The notes under the pieces: model-generated
The model's input: only the letters and a program-made list of their open reading frames with translations
Told to the model about the DNA's origin: nothing
The model's database searches: none
Source: Gardnerella vaginalis 1500E
Lineage (GTDB): Bacteria; Actinomycetota; Actinomycetes; Actinomycetales; Bifidobacteriaceae
Direction of reading: 5' to 3'
Assembly: GCF_000263595.1 (NCBI RefSeq)
Contig: NZ_ADES01000014.1
Location: 124,001 to 188,000, forward strand
DNA: 64,000 nucleotides
Made by a program: the position numbers and the translations under genes
In this document: piece by piece, positions 27,901 through 36,112 of the stretch
How positions within the stretch are numbered: position 1 is the stretch's first letter
How the letters are laid out: each line of letters opens with the position of its first letter

Positions 27901-29448
27901 CTACTCGCTATACTCCTTTATCAAATGAATCTCACCCACAGTAGGCTGACGAGCCGGCAATTCCATCCAATTTCCACCGTCGTAACTACCTGGGCGAGCC
28001 GCAACCATAATCTTTTTGCCCGCATACTTTTCAACAAACGCAGCCTGATCTTTATCCGAATTATCAAATCGAACAGAAACAAGATCAAATATCATGTGAC
28101 TTGGCATAAACCCACCATACATTCCAGTGCAAAAACCGTTACCCGAACGCTTCTGATCTAATGCAATAATGTCAAAAGTACCGTTTCCTCCGTTCCCGTA
28201 GTTAAGAGATTTCATAACTTCATCCTTAGCATTTGGATCATTTGGAGTAGTGCCAGGATAATCGTACGCTTCTTCAGCGCTCAACCTCTTAACAGTTCCA
28301 GAAAAAACTTGATACCCTTTTTCGAGCCACTCATTAATAGTTTTATTCATCTTCTTCTGCTCAGGAGTTAAATTCGGGGTATCAATCAGATTGTTTATAT
28401 CAGTTAAGTCGTTAACGGACACAAATTTTGGATACACAAAATTTTGCAAACCAGCCAACGAGCCTGTAGTAAATTTGGTCTTAAATTCTATAGGCTTAGC
28501 AACGTCAACCGTAGATTTATCAAAACTCTTACCATTAATTTTGTACGTATACACATGCCAAGGAAGGCCATCAACACCATCATTTTCAGGAGTTTGATAC
28601 GATCTTGCAACAACAATACCGTCATGATTACCGCTGAAGAACATAGTGCCACGCTCTTCATAAATATCATGCTTATCTATAATGTCCGGATACGAAACAA
28701 TCTTCCCATTTTTGTACGAGAATACGTGAATATATTGATCTTTACCAATATTGTATTCTTCAGACGCAGTAACAACCATTTCCGGAATATTGTCGCCATC
28801 AATATCCCACAATGCGTAGTAATAGCTGTAATGCTGAGGGAAATTAGTAGAAGTATAAGATCCGCTATCAATCACATTTTTGTATGCTTTACCAGCATTT
28901 GAGATAATATCATCTTGAGTTAAAGCTTTAGGTGCGCTTGCGTTATTAAAAGTGTTGCCTGCAGCATTCAGATTAGAATTTGCGCTGCGAGTTGATGAAG
29001 AATTATTATTTGAGCGGAAATACCATACGCAAGTGCATACAACTAGCACAATTACAACAACAGAGGAAATTATGGTAATAATAAGATTCTTAGGTTGACT
29101 TAGTGCTGTAAAGAACTTGGAAAACTTCGGTTTGACTGGATTAAGCTGCTGTGTATAAGCCGACGGTTGCGATTGCTGGTATTGATTAGACGGCTGATAT
29201 TGATGAGTCTGCTGGTATTGCTGAGACGGCTGATATTGCTGGTATTGCTGATATTGCTGGTATTGCTGAGTCTGCTGAGGCGCGTAAGTCTGTTGCGGCT
29301 GCTGCAATTGTTGCGATTGCTGCGATTGCTGATCCTGCGGCTGCTGATTCTGCGGCCGCTGAGAAGCTGCATCTTCTACTCTTGCACCGCATTTTGTGCA
29401 AAACTTGACTGTACCATTGATAGGATTACCACAATTAATGCAAAACAT
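27901..29448 (-). CDS. Zinc-ribbon, glutamine-rich, single-span membrane protein
   Basis: About 515 residues. The N-terminus is a zinc ribbon (FCINCGNPINGTVKFCTKCGA), then residues 30-105 are a glutamine-rich repeat tract (QQYQQYQQYQQYQPSQ), then a membrane segment near 125-148 (LIITIISSVVVIVLVVCTCVWYF), then an extracytoplasmic domain. That domain has LWDIDGDNIPEMVV, a calcium-loop or VCBS-like signature, and a C-terminal lobe with GNGTFDIIALDQK. The ATG at 29446-29448 has AGAAGG upstream; a start 24 bases earlier is less likely. Zinc-ribbon membrane proteins with diverse outer domains are common in Actinobacteria and Firmicutes. No function is known. Confidence 0.75.
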   Translation of the reverse strand: MFCINCGNPINGTVKFCTKCGARVEDAASQRPQNQQPQDQQSQQSQQLQQPQQTYAPQQTQQYQQYQQYQQYQPSQQYQQTHQYQPSNQYQQSQPSAYTQQLNPVKPKFSKFFTALSQPKNLIITIISSVVVIVLVVCTCVWYFRSNNNSSSTRSANSNLNAAGNTFNNASAPKALTQDDIISNAGKAYKNVIDSGSYTSTNFPQHYSYYYALWDIDGDNIPEMVVTASEEYNIGKDQYIHVFSYKNGKIVSYPDIIDKHDIYEERGTMFFSGNHDGIVVARSYQTPENDGVDGLPWHVYTYKINGKSFDKSTVDVAKPIEFKTKFTTGSLAGLQNFVYPKFVSVNDLTDINNLIDTPNLTPEQKKMNKTINEWLEKGYQVFSGTVKRLSAEEAYDYPGTTPNDPNAKDEVMKSLNYGNGGNGTFDIIALDQKRSGNGFCTGMYGGFMPSHMIFDLVSVRFDNSDKDQAAFVEKYAGKKIMVAARPGSYDGGNWMELPARQPTVGEIHLIKEYSE

Positions 29449-29538
29449 ACGAAACCTTCTATCATGCAGCAAATCATAAGCTAAATCGCATAACCTGCAT
29501 CAATTCTAATAGATAAACGATAAAACAAATAATAAAAA

Positions 29539-29591
29539 GCTCTGCGCCGGTGTTACGTGAGTCTTAAAACCCAAGTAACACAGCGCAGAGC
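29539..29591 (-). terminator. Intrinsic terminator for the rpsF-rplI operon
   Basis: A long stem pairs GCTCTGCGCCGGTGTTAC with GTAACACAGCGCAGAGC with one bulge. The reverse strand continues with GCTTTTTATTATT. It lies 155 bases after the rplI stop and 90 bases upstream of the zinc-ribbon gene start, so it could also insulate that gene. Confidence 0.8.
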
Positions 29592-29745
29592 CAATGCTTA
29601 AGTTCAATCAACGCAAGTAAACAAGCAAACAGCTAAACAACAATCTGCCTGCCACACGCGTTTCGTAAAATCTCGTAAAATCTCGTAAAATTTCACAATC
29701 TAGCAATTTCGCAAAATTTACAAAACTGCTACCGAGAGCTATCTA

Positions 29746-30192
29746 CTACTCAGCCACAACCTTCACGGTGAAGGAAGCGGTGATTTCTGGATGCAACGCT
29801 ACGGTTGCTGGGAACTCACCAGTGGTCTTAATAGCAGCAACCTTGATTGCGCGAGCTTCCACAGCGGCCTTTGGAGCCAAAGCAGCAGCAATCTTCTCGG
29901 CAGAAATGCCACCGAAGAGCTTGCCGGACTCGGAAACCTTAGCAGCGAGCTCCACAACAGTGCCTTCAATCTGAGCCTTAGCTGCAACAGCCTCTTCGCG
30001 AGTAGCAACAGCCTTAGCCAAACGAGCGCGACGCATTGCCTCAATCTGGGAAGCAGCACCCTTATTCCAAGCAAAAGCTAAACCTTGTGGAATAAGGTAG
30101 TTACGAGCATAGCCAGCCTTAACTTCAACAACGTCACCAGAGTGACCGAGGTTGGCAACAGTCTTGGTAAGAATAACCTTAGTTTCAGCCAT
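29746..30192 (-). CDS. rplI: 50S ribosomal protein L9
   Basis: The 148-residue protein starts [29 protein letters not shown] (N-terminal domain), then a long helix and C-terminal domain ([32 protein letters not shown]). L9 binds 23S rRNA. It is the last gene of the rpsF-ssb-rpsR-rplI operon, 16 bases after rpsR. Length is normal. Confidence 0.97.
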   Translation of the reverse strand: MAETKVILTKTVANLGHSGDVVEVKAGYARNYLIPQGLAFAWNKGAASQIEAMRRARLAKAVATREEAVAAKAQIEGTVVELAAKVSESGKLFGGISAEKIAAALAPKAAVEARAIKVAAIKTTGEFPATVALHPEITASFTVKVVAE

Positions 30193-30208
30193 TGTTACAA
30201 CCTCTCAA

Positions 30209-30457
30209 TCAGCGACCGGTAGTGGCGTATGGGAGCAAAGCCATTTCGCGAGCGTTCTTCACGGCCTTCGCGATCTTGCGCTGTTCCTGCACGGTTACGC
30301 CGGTAATACGACGGGAACGAATCTTGCCGCGGTCAGAAACGAACTTGCGCAGCAAAGCAACGTCTTTATAATCAATTTCAGTAATTTTGGCAGCCTTCAG
30401 AGGATTTGGCTTCTTCTTGAAAGGCTTGACCGGTGGTTGCGGCCTCTTGCGTGACAT
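30209..30457 (-). CDS. rpsR: 30S ribosomal protein S18
   Basis: The 82-residue protein has the S18 core: [20 protein letters not shown] and [18 protein letters not shown]. The N-terminus is basic ([19 protein letters not shown]). S18 partners S6 on the 30S platform. It lies between ssb and rplI in the usual order. No cysteine ribbon is present. Confidence 0.97.
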   Translation of the reverse strand: MSRKRPQPPVKPFKKKPNPLKAAKITEIDYKDVALLRKFVSDRGKIRSRRITGVTVQEQRKIAKAVKNAREMALLPYATTGR

Positions 30458-30565
30458 AAGATGTCCTCTCTCAAATCCGTTATGCTATTTATTCGCATAA
30501 CATTTAACTGATGATGAAATTATTAGTATTAAGCAAATAATATTAAGCAATATTAAGTAAACAGC

Positions 30566-31171
30566 CTAAAATTCCGGCTCTTGCTCGTCGCCGCCGAAAT
30601 CAGCGCCGGCACCGAAAGTAGTAAATCCGTCGTTCGTTGGTGCAGAACTCCACGGATCTGCTCCAGCATTCGCATTGGAAGCAGCTTGACTTGCAGCGTA
30701 ATTCGCGCCGCCAGCATAACCGCCCTGAGCGAAGTTAGGATTACTTGCACCGTTCGCACCGTTACCAGCTCCAGCTGCACGAGATCCGCCAGCAAAACCA
30801 GCTGCGGAAGTCTGTCGATTAACCTGAGCAGTTGCGTAACGCAAAGACGGACCAATCTCATCGATAGTAAGCTCTACTACCGTGCGATTTGAACCATCTT
30901 GCGCCTGATACGAGCGCTGCGACAATCGGCCCTGCGCAATAACGCGCATACCTTTAGAAAGACTATTAGCGCAATGCTCTGCCAGATCTCGCCAAGCTGA
31001 GCAGCGCATAAACAATGCAGGACCATCCTCGAACTGATTCGTATTACGATTGAACGTACGAGGCGTAGACGCAATGGTAAAGCTTGCAACAGAAGCACCA
31101 TTAGAAAGCGACCTTAATTCAGGATCTGCCGTGAGATTTCCCACAACAGTGATAATTGTTTCGCCTGCCAT
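30566..31171 (-). CDS. ssb: Single-stranded DNA-binding protein
   Basis: About 201 residues: an N-terminal OB fold ([49 protein letters not shown]), a glycine/alanine/asparagine-rich linker from residue 115, and an acidic tip DEQEPEF that recruits partner proteins. The ATG at 31169-31171 has AAAGG upstream; the open frame extends 26 codons farther without family match. Together with rpsF and rpsR it forms the classic operon. Confidence 0.96.
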   Translation of the reverse strand: MAGETIITVVGNLTADPELRSLSNGASVASFTIASTPRTFNRNTNQFEDGPALFMRCSAWRDLAEHCANSLSKGMRVIAQGRLSQRSYQAQDGSNRTVVELTIDEIGPSLRYATAQVNRQTSAAGFAGGSRAAGAGNGANGASNPNFAQGGYAGGANYAASQAASNANAGADPWSSAPTNDGFTTFGAGADFGGDEQEPEF

Positions 31172-31270
31172 AGTTTGCCTTTTCTTTCTCGCTTTTGCTT
31201 GATTTTGAGATCTAACTAAATTCTTGCTAAATCTTACTAAATCTTGCAATTATTTACTTTATTACCTTAT

Positions 31271-31567
31271 TTACTTAGCGTCCTTGCGAAGAATCTTCGT
31301 GCGGATTACAGACTCGTTAAGGTTCAAAACACGGTCAAGTTCGTCGCTTACGGCTGGCTCAGCAGTGTAGTTAACCACAACGTAGTTACCTTCGGTCTTG
31401 CCTTCAATTTCGTAAGCGAACTTGCGACGACCCCAGTAATCGGTACCGTCAACAGAACCGCCCTCGTTGGTGACGAGCTCAAGATACTGCTCGGTCAACT
31501 TCTTAAGACCGTGCTCATCCAGCTCAGGATTTGCAATGAACATCAGTTCATACTTATGTGCAGACAT
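31271..31567 (-). CDS. rpsF: 30S ribosomal protein S6
   Basis: A 98-residue S6: YELMFIANPELDEHGLKKL at the start and DYWGRRKFAYEIEGKTEGNY in the centre. It forms a dimer with S18 on the 30S platform. The ATG at 31565-31567 has a strong AGGAGG upstream. It leads the rpsF-ssb-rpsR-rplI operon. Its upstream leader of about 150 bases could hold an S6:S18 autoregulatory RNA. Confidence 0.97.
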   Translation of the reverse strand: MSAHKYELMFIANPELDEHGLKKLTEQYLELVTNEGGSVDGTDYWGRRKFAYEIEGKTEGNYVVVNYTAEPAVSDELDRVLNLNESVIRTKILRKDAK

Positions 31568-31740
31568 CACCCACCTCCTTCGGACTATCGGCTATGGACT
31601 TTCCACAGCAGGAGTGTGTTTGCAAATATGCGCGGCATTTTGCTGATTTCGCTAGTCTTTAACTGAGAAGTCGCTAATTAGGCAGCTTGCAGCGTTAAAA
31701 CCGCACATAACTTAGCTATTCTACCCCGCGCTCGCGACGA
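31568..31740 (-). promoter_or_regulatory. rpsF promoter and leader
   Basis: On the reverse strand GGGTAGAAT (the -10-like TAGAAT at 31718-31723) gives a leader of about 145 bases to rpsF. No good -35 is seen. Close to the start, CCATAGCCGATAGTCCGAAGG has two CCGA segments, as in known S6:S18-binding leaders, but I could not confirm the fold. Confidence 0.35.
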
Positions 31741-31780
31741 CATATTTAAGAGATAAAAGTGAAAGACAGAAGCGGAAAAT

Positions 31781-31820
31781 CCGGCCAAAACGACTCAAAC
31801 GTGAGAAGTTTATGTCGTCG
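31781..31820. repeat. Palindromic repeat family A, single unit
   Basis: One unit (CCGGCCAAAACGACTC...GAGAAGTTTATGTCG) lies at the 3' end of the HTH-PfkB gene, upstream of rpsF. It keeps the arm pairing of the tandem copies elsewhere. Confidence 0.8.
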
Positions 31821-31822
31821 CG

Positions 31823-32971
31823 CTACGCGCGCTCGTGAATATCAACCATGCGATTAGCAATCAGCTCCGGATTGAGCGACTCGTGCACAGGCTGCATCGA
31901 CTCAGTATTAAGAGCCGCCGCAGCAACCGCAAAACGACCAGTCTTAGCTGAATCAAACTCGTTATATCGCGCATAAATCAACGCCGCCGTCGCAGCATCG
32001 CTCGAACCGTTATCGTTTCCAACAGCTTCAACGCCAACGTTCCCATTACCGTGCGCAAGCATCATTCGCTGCACACGCTTTACAGGCACAGGGTAAAACG
32101 CCACGCCCTCATCTGCCACACCATAAGCCACGCCCGCGCGACCAGCATTCACAAACACATTCTTCACGCCGCGCTTAAGCAACGCACCCGCGCAACGCGT
32201 CGCGGAACGCTCGTCAATCGCATTAATGCCAGTAAGCGCCTGTGACTCGGCAGTATCCAGCACAAGAGTATCAATTCTAGACAATCTAGACAGCACGCGC
32301 GGAGCCTTCGCATCCGTAATTGCGCGCACAATAATTGGACGACGATACCTATCACACAACCACTCAAACGACTTCTGTGGAATATTAGTATCAAGCACCA
32401 AAATATCTGCGTTTTCAATAATCGACATTCGTTCGCGCAGAAAATCAGGAGTCATGTGGTCGTAAATACTCATGTCATCCAAAGCGAGCAAACGCTGGCC
32501 GGAAGCGTCGCCAACATACATGTAGGAAGCGGTCATAGAATCCGGAAGCTGCTTTGCATAACCAATATCTAATCCGTTTGCAGCAGCATCAATGCGGAAC
32601 AATTCGCCATTGTGGTCGCCGCCATACACAGAAACCATGCTTGTGCGCACATTAAGTCGCTCCAAAGCAACTGCAATATTTCGCCCAACTCCACCGAGCA
32701 TGTAACGAACGCGCGAAGCGTTAGACGTGTAATCCATCAAATCGCCACAAGCAATTCCCAGCACGTCCATGCTAATGCCGCCAACAACGGTTACGTAGCT
32801 TGGAGGCGTAACAATATAGCCCTTGCCGCGCAAGTAGCCTTTGCGAATGAGATTAGATATGTGAGCCGCAATACCAGAACGAGTAATGCCTGCAAGATTT
32901 GCAAGTTCCTGTTGACTAATCATTGGATTTTGTTGAATCCAAGCCAAGATTTGCTGTTCACGTTCTGTCAT
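31823..32971 (-). CDS. HTH-fused PfkB-family carbohydrate kinase
   Basis: About 382 residues. Residues 1-60 are a winged helix (ILAWIQQNPMISQQELANLA, GIAAHISNLIRKGYLRGKGY), followed by a PfkB/ribokinase domain with VVGGISMDVLG and the substrate-binding MLGGVGRNIAVALERL near residue 95. The fusion resembles HTH-pseudouridine kinase-type proteins. The usual catalytic GAGD is replaced here by GSSDAATAAL near residue 325; the aspartate is kept but the anion hole is altered. The ATG at 32969-32971 has GAGG upstream; a start 12 bases earlier is also in frame. The substrate is unknown, nucleoside or sugar. Confidence 0.8.
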   Translation of the reverse strand: MTEREQQILAWIQQNPMISQQELANLAGITRSGIAAHISNLIRKGYLRGKGYIVTPPSYVTVVGGISMDVLGIACGDLMDYTSNASRVRYMLGGVGRNIAVALERLNVRTSMVSVYGGDHNGELFRIDAAANGLDIGYAKQLPDSMTASYMYVGDASGQRLLALDDMSIYDHMTPDFLRERMSIIENADILVLDTNIPQKSFEWLCDRYRRPIIVRAITDAKAPRVLSRLSRIDTLVLDTAESQALTGINAIDERSATRCAGALLKRGVKNVFVNAGRAGVAYGVADEGVAFYPVPVKRVQRMMLAHGNGNVGVEAVGNDNGSSDAATAALIYARYNEFDSAKTGRFAVAAAALNTESMQPVHESLNPELIANRMVDIHERA

Positions 32972-33130
32972 TGTAGGCCTCATCTCTATTGCTATTACAA
33001 ATGATCCTTACCTTTGCTTACTTTCTAGGATATTCACAAATCTCATAATATGCACGTAAATTTATAAAATTTTATATATTTTTGTTTATTTTTGTGATAG
33101 GAACTACCGTTTTAGGAGTTTTATTTATTA

Positions 33131-33208
33131 AATTTGATTAGATTTGATTAGATTTTATTAGACTTGTCTAGACTTGACTAGATTTGATTAGACTTGACAG
33201 ACTTGACT
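33131..33208. repeat. 10-bp tandem minisatellite between recG and the HTH-PfkB gene
   Basis: About eight units of 10 bases such as GATTTGATTA and GACTTGACTA follow without gaps. The period is one helical turn. It lies about 160 bases upstream of the HTH-PfkB start, after recG. Around it the gap is very A+T-rich and holds no gene. Confidence 0.85.
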
Positions 33209-33216
33209 ACGCAAGT

Positions 33217-35643
33217 TTAGTTGCTTACGATTTGCGCGCGTCCACCTCTAGTAAAGTCTAAAACAGCGCCAGCAAGATTCGTAAAAGTCGTAAGATGCAC
33301 GTCGTCGCGCAAAATTTCAGCAGCGTCATCTCGCGCCTGCGCAATAATCTTCGCATCTTGAACAACGCGCAAAAGCTTCAAACTCGAGCTTCCACCAGAC
33401 TGCGAATCGCCCAAAACGTCGCCAACATTGCGCAATTCCAAATCTTTTTGCGCAATAACCGCTCCATCAAGGGAATTTTCAACAACCTGCAAACGCTCCT
33501 GAGCAACCGTGTCACCATCAGTTTGCGCAACCAAAAACGCCCAAGAATTTGTGCCACCGCGCCCAACTCGGCCACGCAACTGGTGCAATTGCGCAAGACC
33601 AAATCGATCCGCATCAAAAATCACAATGCAGCTTGCCTGAGTCACGTCAACGCCCACCTCAATCACAGTAGTTGCAACCAAAACCTGCACGTCTCCGCGC
33701 GCAAAACGCTCCATAGTTTCGCGCTTTGTTGCGTCATCGTCGCGGCCGGTAAGCTGAGCAAACTTAATACCTTTGAACTGCGGAAGTGCGGAAAGTCGCC
33801 TTAGAATGCCGGTAACCGTGTGCAATTTACGGGCAGGAGTTAAGTTTGCTGAATCGTCGGAAGCGGCGCGAGATAAGTCGGAATCGCTACGCGATAAATC
33901 GTAATTGCCGCGCGCTAAATCATCGTCGCTTTCTAAATCATCGTCCTCAATATGCGCGCAAACCACGTAAGCACGCTCCCCCGCGTCAATTCGCGAGCGA
34001 ATATGGGCAAACATGCGCGCCATAGTAGCAGCATCTGCTTCCTGCACAACAAAAGTGCGAATCGGCTTTCTGCCGCCCGGAAGTTCCGTCAAATACGAAG
34101 CATCCAAATCGCCAAACCAGGTCATTGCGGCAGAGCGCGGAATAGGAGTTGCTGTCATTACCAAAAGATGCGGGGTGATTGAAGAACCTTCAGCACGCGA
34201 AACTTCAGAATGTGAATCTTCAGCACGCGAAACTTCGCTCATTTTGCGCATTAGCACATCTCGCTGCGCAACCCCAAAACGATGCTGCTCGTCAATTATA
34301 ACCAGCGCCAAATTAGTCGGCTTAAAAGTCGCAGAAAAAGCTGCGTGCGTGGCCACAATCAGCGCCGGCTCACCACTTGCAACATTCGCGAGCGCACGGC
34401 GACGCTCGGCAAGCTTCATGCCGCCAGTAACCAAAATAACAGGAACATTTAGGTTCGCCCGCTTAATCATCTGCCGCAAATTTTCGGCGTGTTGCGACGC
34501 CAGAACCTGAGTTGGAGCAACCAAAACCGCCTGATACCCAGATCCGACCGCTTCCAACATTGCGCTCACAGCCACAACCGTTTTTCCGGAACCAACCTCG
34601 CCTTGCAAAAGTCGACGCATTGGGCGGCGCTCATGCATATCGCCAATAATTTCGTCAATAACCTCTTGCTGGCCGCTCGTAAGCGAAAACGGTAAACTTT
34701 CCGTAAATTTGCAGCGAAGACGAGAATTATTACAGGATTTTGCCTGATTATTTTTAGAATTTTCGCGAGATTGCAGCACAGCCACTTGCGAAACAAAAGC
34801 CTCTTCGTAACGCAACGTGGCAAGAGCTTTGTAAAATTCGTCGGTTGATTGAGGATTGTGAATAGCGCAAATTGCTTCCGCGCGAGGCAAAAGATTGCGC
34901 TTTTTTAGCACGGATTCCGGAAGAATATTGGGGATTTGGGCGGAAAGTGTGGACTGAGCCGGTTGCGCGGATGAAGAAAGCTCGGATTGCGCGGATGAGG
35001 ATTGCGCGGATTGCGCGGATTGCGCAAGTGCAGGTTGATTAGATGCAGAAAGCGCAGAAATCACAGAAAGCACAGTTTCGTGAATATGCTCGCTGGAAAT
35101 CCTAGAATTTGCGTGATAAACCGGCTGCGGGGCGCAAAGTCTAGCCAAACCTTCCTCAACACTTCCAACAGTATCGGCAGACTTATTAAAACTATCGTGA
35201 TTTTGTGAATCTACTATTAAAATCTGCGGATGCGCAAACTGAAGTCGACCATTAAAAGCGCTCGACACGCCGCCAATCACAACGTTTTCACCCACACGAA
35301 ACTTAGCCGAAAGCCAATTAGCGTAAGCGCGATTTTTAGAAAAATAAATAAGTTGCGCAGCTGATTGCTGATCTTGCAAAACGTTGACTTCAAGCCTAAA
35401 CCCACGGCGCGCGTTCATTGGCACAAGGTTAATCGACTGAATCTGCGCATAAAACGCAATCTCTTCGCCAATTTGAACATCACGCAAACGCGCAATTTTT
35501 AGCGGATTTGTAACCCTGAACGGGTAGTAAGTTAGAGCGTCTTCGATTGTGATGATGCCAAGTGACTTCAGAGCAGAAACGCGGCGCTTGTTACTGATTA
35601 TTGAGGAAAGTGCAGCGTGCGTTTTGGCTGAGTTCGTGGGCAT
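33217..35643 (-). CDS. recG: ATP-dependent DNA helicase RecG
   Basis: About 808 residues. The wedge/OB domain starts ALSSIISNKRRVSALKSLGI; helicase motifs are GEVGSGKTVVAV (Walker A), IIDEQHRFGVAQ (DEQH box), VMTATPIPRSA and LHQLRGRVGRG. It rescues stalled forks. I chose the ATG at 35641-35643 by family start; the frame stays open to 35766 but would cross the rpmB terminator. Three low-complexity inserts interrupt it: AQSAQSAQSSSAQ-type near residue 240, EVSRAEDSHSEVSRAEGSS near residue 520, and LSRSDSDLSRAASDDS near residue 620. These lie in probable loops. Confidence 0.94.
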   Translation of the reverse strand: MPTNSAKTHAALSSIISNKRRVSALKSLGIITIEDALTYYPFRVTNPLKIARLRDVQIGEEIAFYAQIQSINLVPMNARRGFRLEVNVLQDQQSAAQLIYFSKNRAYANWLSAKFRVGENVVIGGVSSAFNGRLQFAHPQILIVDSQNHDSFNKSADTVGSVEEGLARLCAPQPVYHANSRISSEHIHETVLSVISALSASNQPALAQSAQSAQSSSAQSELSSSAQPAQSTLSAQIPNILPESVLKKRNLLPRAEAICAIHNPQSTDEFYKALATLRYEEAFVSQVAVLQSRENSKNNQAKSCNNSRLRCKFTESLPFSLTSGQQEVIDEIIGDMHERRPMRRLLQGEVGSGKTVVAVSAMLEAVGSGYQAVLVAPTQVLASQHAENLRQMIKRANLNVPVILVTGGMKLAERRRALANVASGEPALIVATHAAFSATFKPTNLALVIIDEQHRFGVAQRDVLMRKMSEVSRAEDSHSEVSRAEGSSITPHLLVMTATPIPRSAAMTWFGDLDASYLTELPGGRKPIRTFVVQEADAATMARMFAHIRSRIDAGERAYVVCAHIEDDDLESDDDLARGNYDLSRSDSDLSRAASDDSANLTPARKLHTVTGILRRLSALPQFKGIKFAQLTGRDDDATKRETMERFARGDVQVLVATTVIEVGVDVTQASCIVIFDADRFGLAQLHQLRGRVGRGGTNSWAFLVAQTDGDTVAQERLQVVENSLDGAVIAQKDLELRNVGDVLGDSQSGGSSSLKLLRVVQDAKIIAQARDDAAEILRDDVHLTTFTNLAGAVLDFTRGGRAQIVSN

Positions 35644-35721
35644 ATTTAGCATATTTCGATTATAAATCATCCGCAAAGCATTTAGTTGGCGCGCTCCAAA
35701 CGCGAGGAAAATCGCAAATAC

Positions 35722-35748
35722 AAAAAAGCCCCGAGCACTGCTCAGGGC
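35722..35748 (-). terminator. Intrinsic terminator after rpmB
   Basis: Arms GCCCCGAGCA and TGCTCAGGGC pair with one mismatch and a very tight turn, and the reverse strand continues TTTTTTG. It is 30 bases after the rpmB stop and upstream of recG. Confidence 0.85.
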
Positions 35749-35778
35749 CTTACAATTTAAACGCAATCAATACGCGAT

Positions 35779-35973
35779 TCACGCCTCAACGCGCTGAACC
35801 TTGCCAGCCTTAATGCATTTCACGCACACGCGAAGACGAACATTTTCGCCATCAATAGTGGTGCGAACCGGCTGAAGATTCGGGCGGAAGGTGCGCTTAT
35901 TGCGGATATGCGAATGTGAAACACTGAAACCGGTCTGCGGTCCCTTGCCACATAATGCGCAACGAGCTGCCAT
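35779..35973 (-). CDS. rpmB: 50S ribosomal protein L28
   Basis: A 64-residue L28 starting [15 protein letters not shown] with [14 protein letters not shown] and ending [16 protein letters not shown]. The two CxxC pairs (CALC and CVKC) mark a zinc-binding form. The ATG at 35971-35973 has GGGAG upstream; a longer frame of 14 codons has no family match. Next to recG, as in related genomes. Confidence 0.96.
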   Translation of the reverse strand: MAARCALCGKGPQTGFSVSHSHIRNKRTFRPNLQPVRTTIDGENVRLRVCVKCIKAGKVQRVEA

Positions 35974-36112
35974 AATGGACTCCCTATTTTCTTTGACTTG
36001 CAAGTCTTGCGTCATTCAATCATGCCACTTACCGCGCAAATTACGTATTCAAATAGACTACGCAAATAGCACAAACAAATAAGCACGCTGAACGCACAAC
36101 TACACAAGTATA

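Noticed and set aside
35671-35766. Longer N-terminus for RecG
   Set aside because: The added segment crosses the rpmB terminator and has no counterpart in the family.
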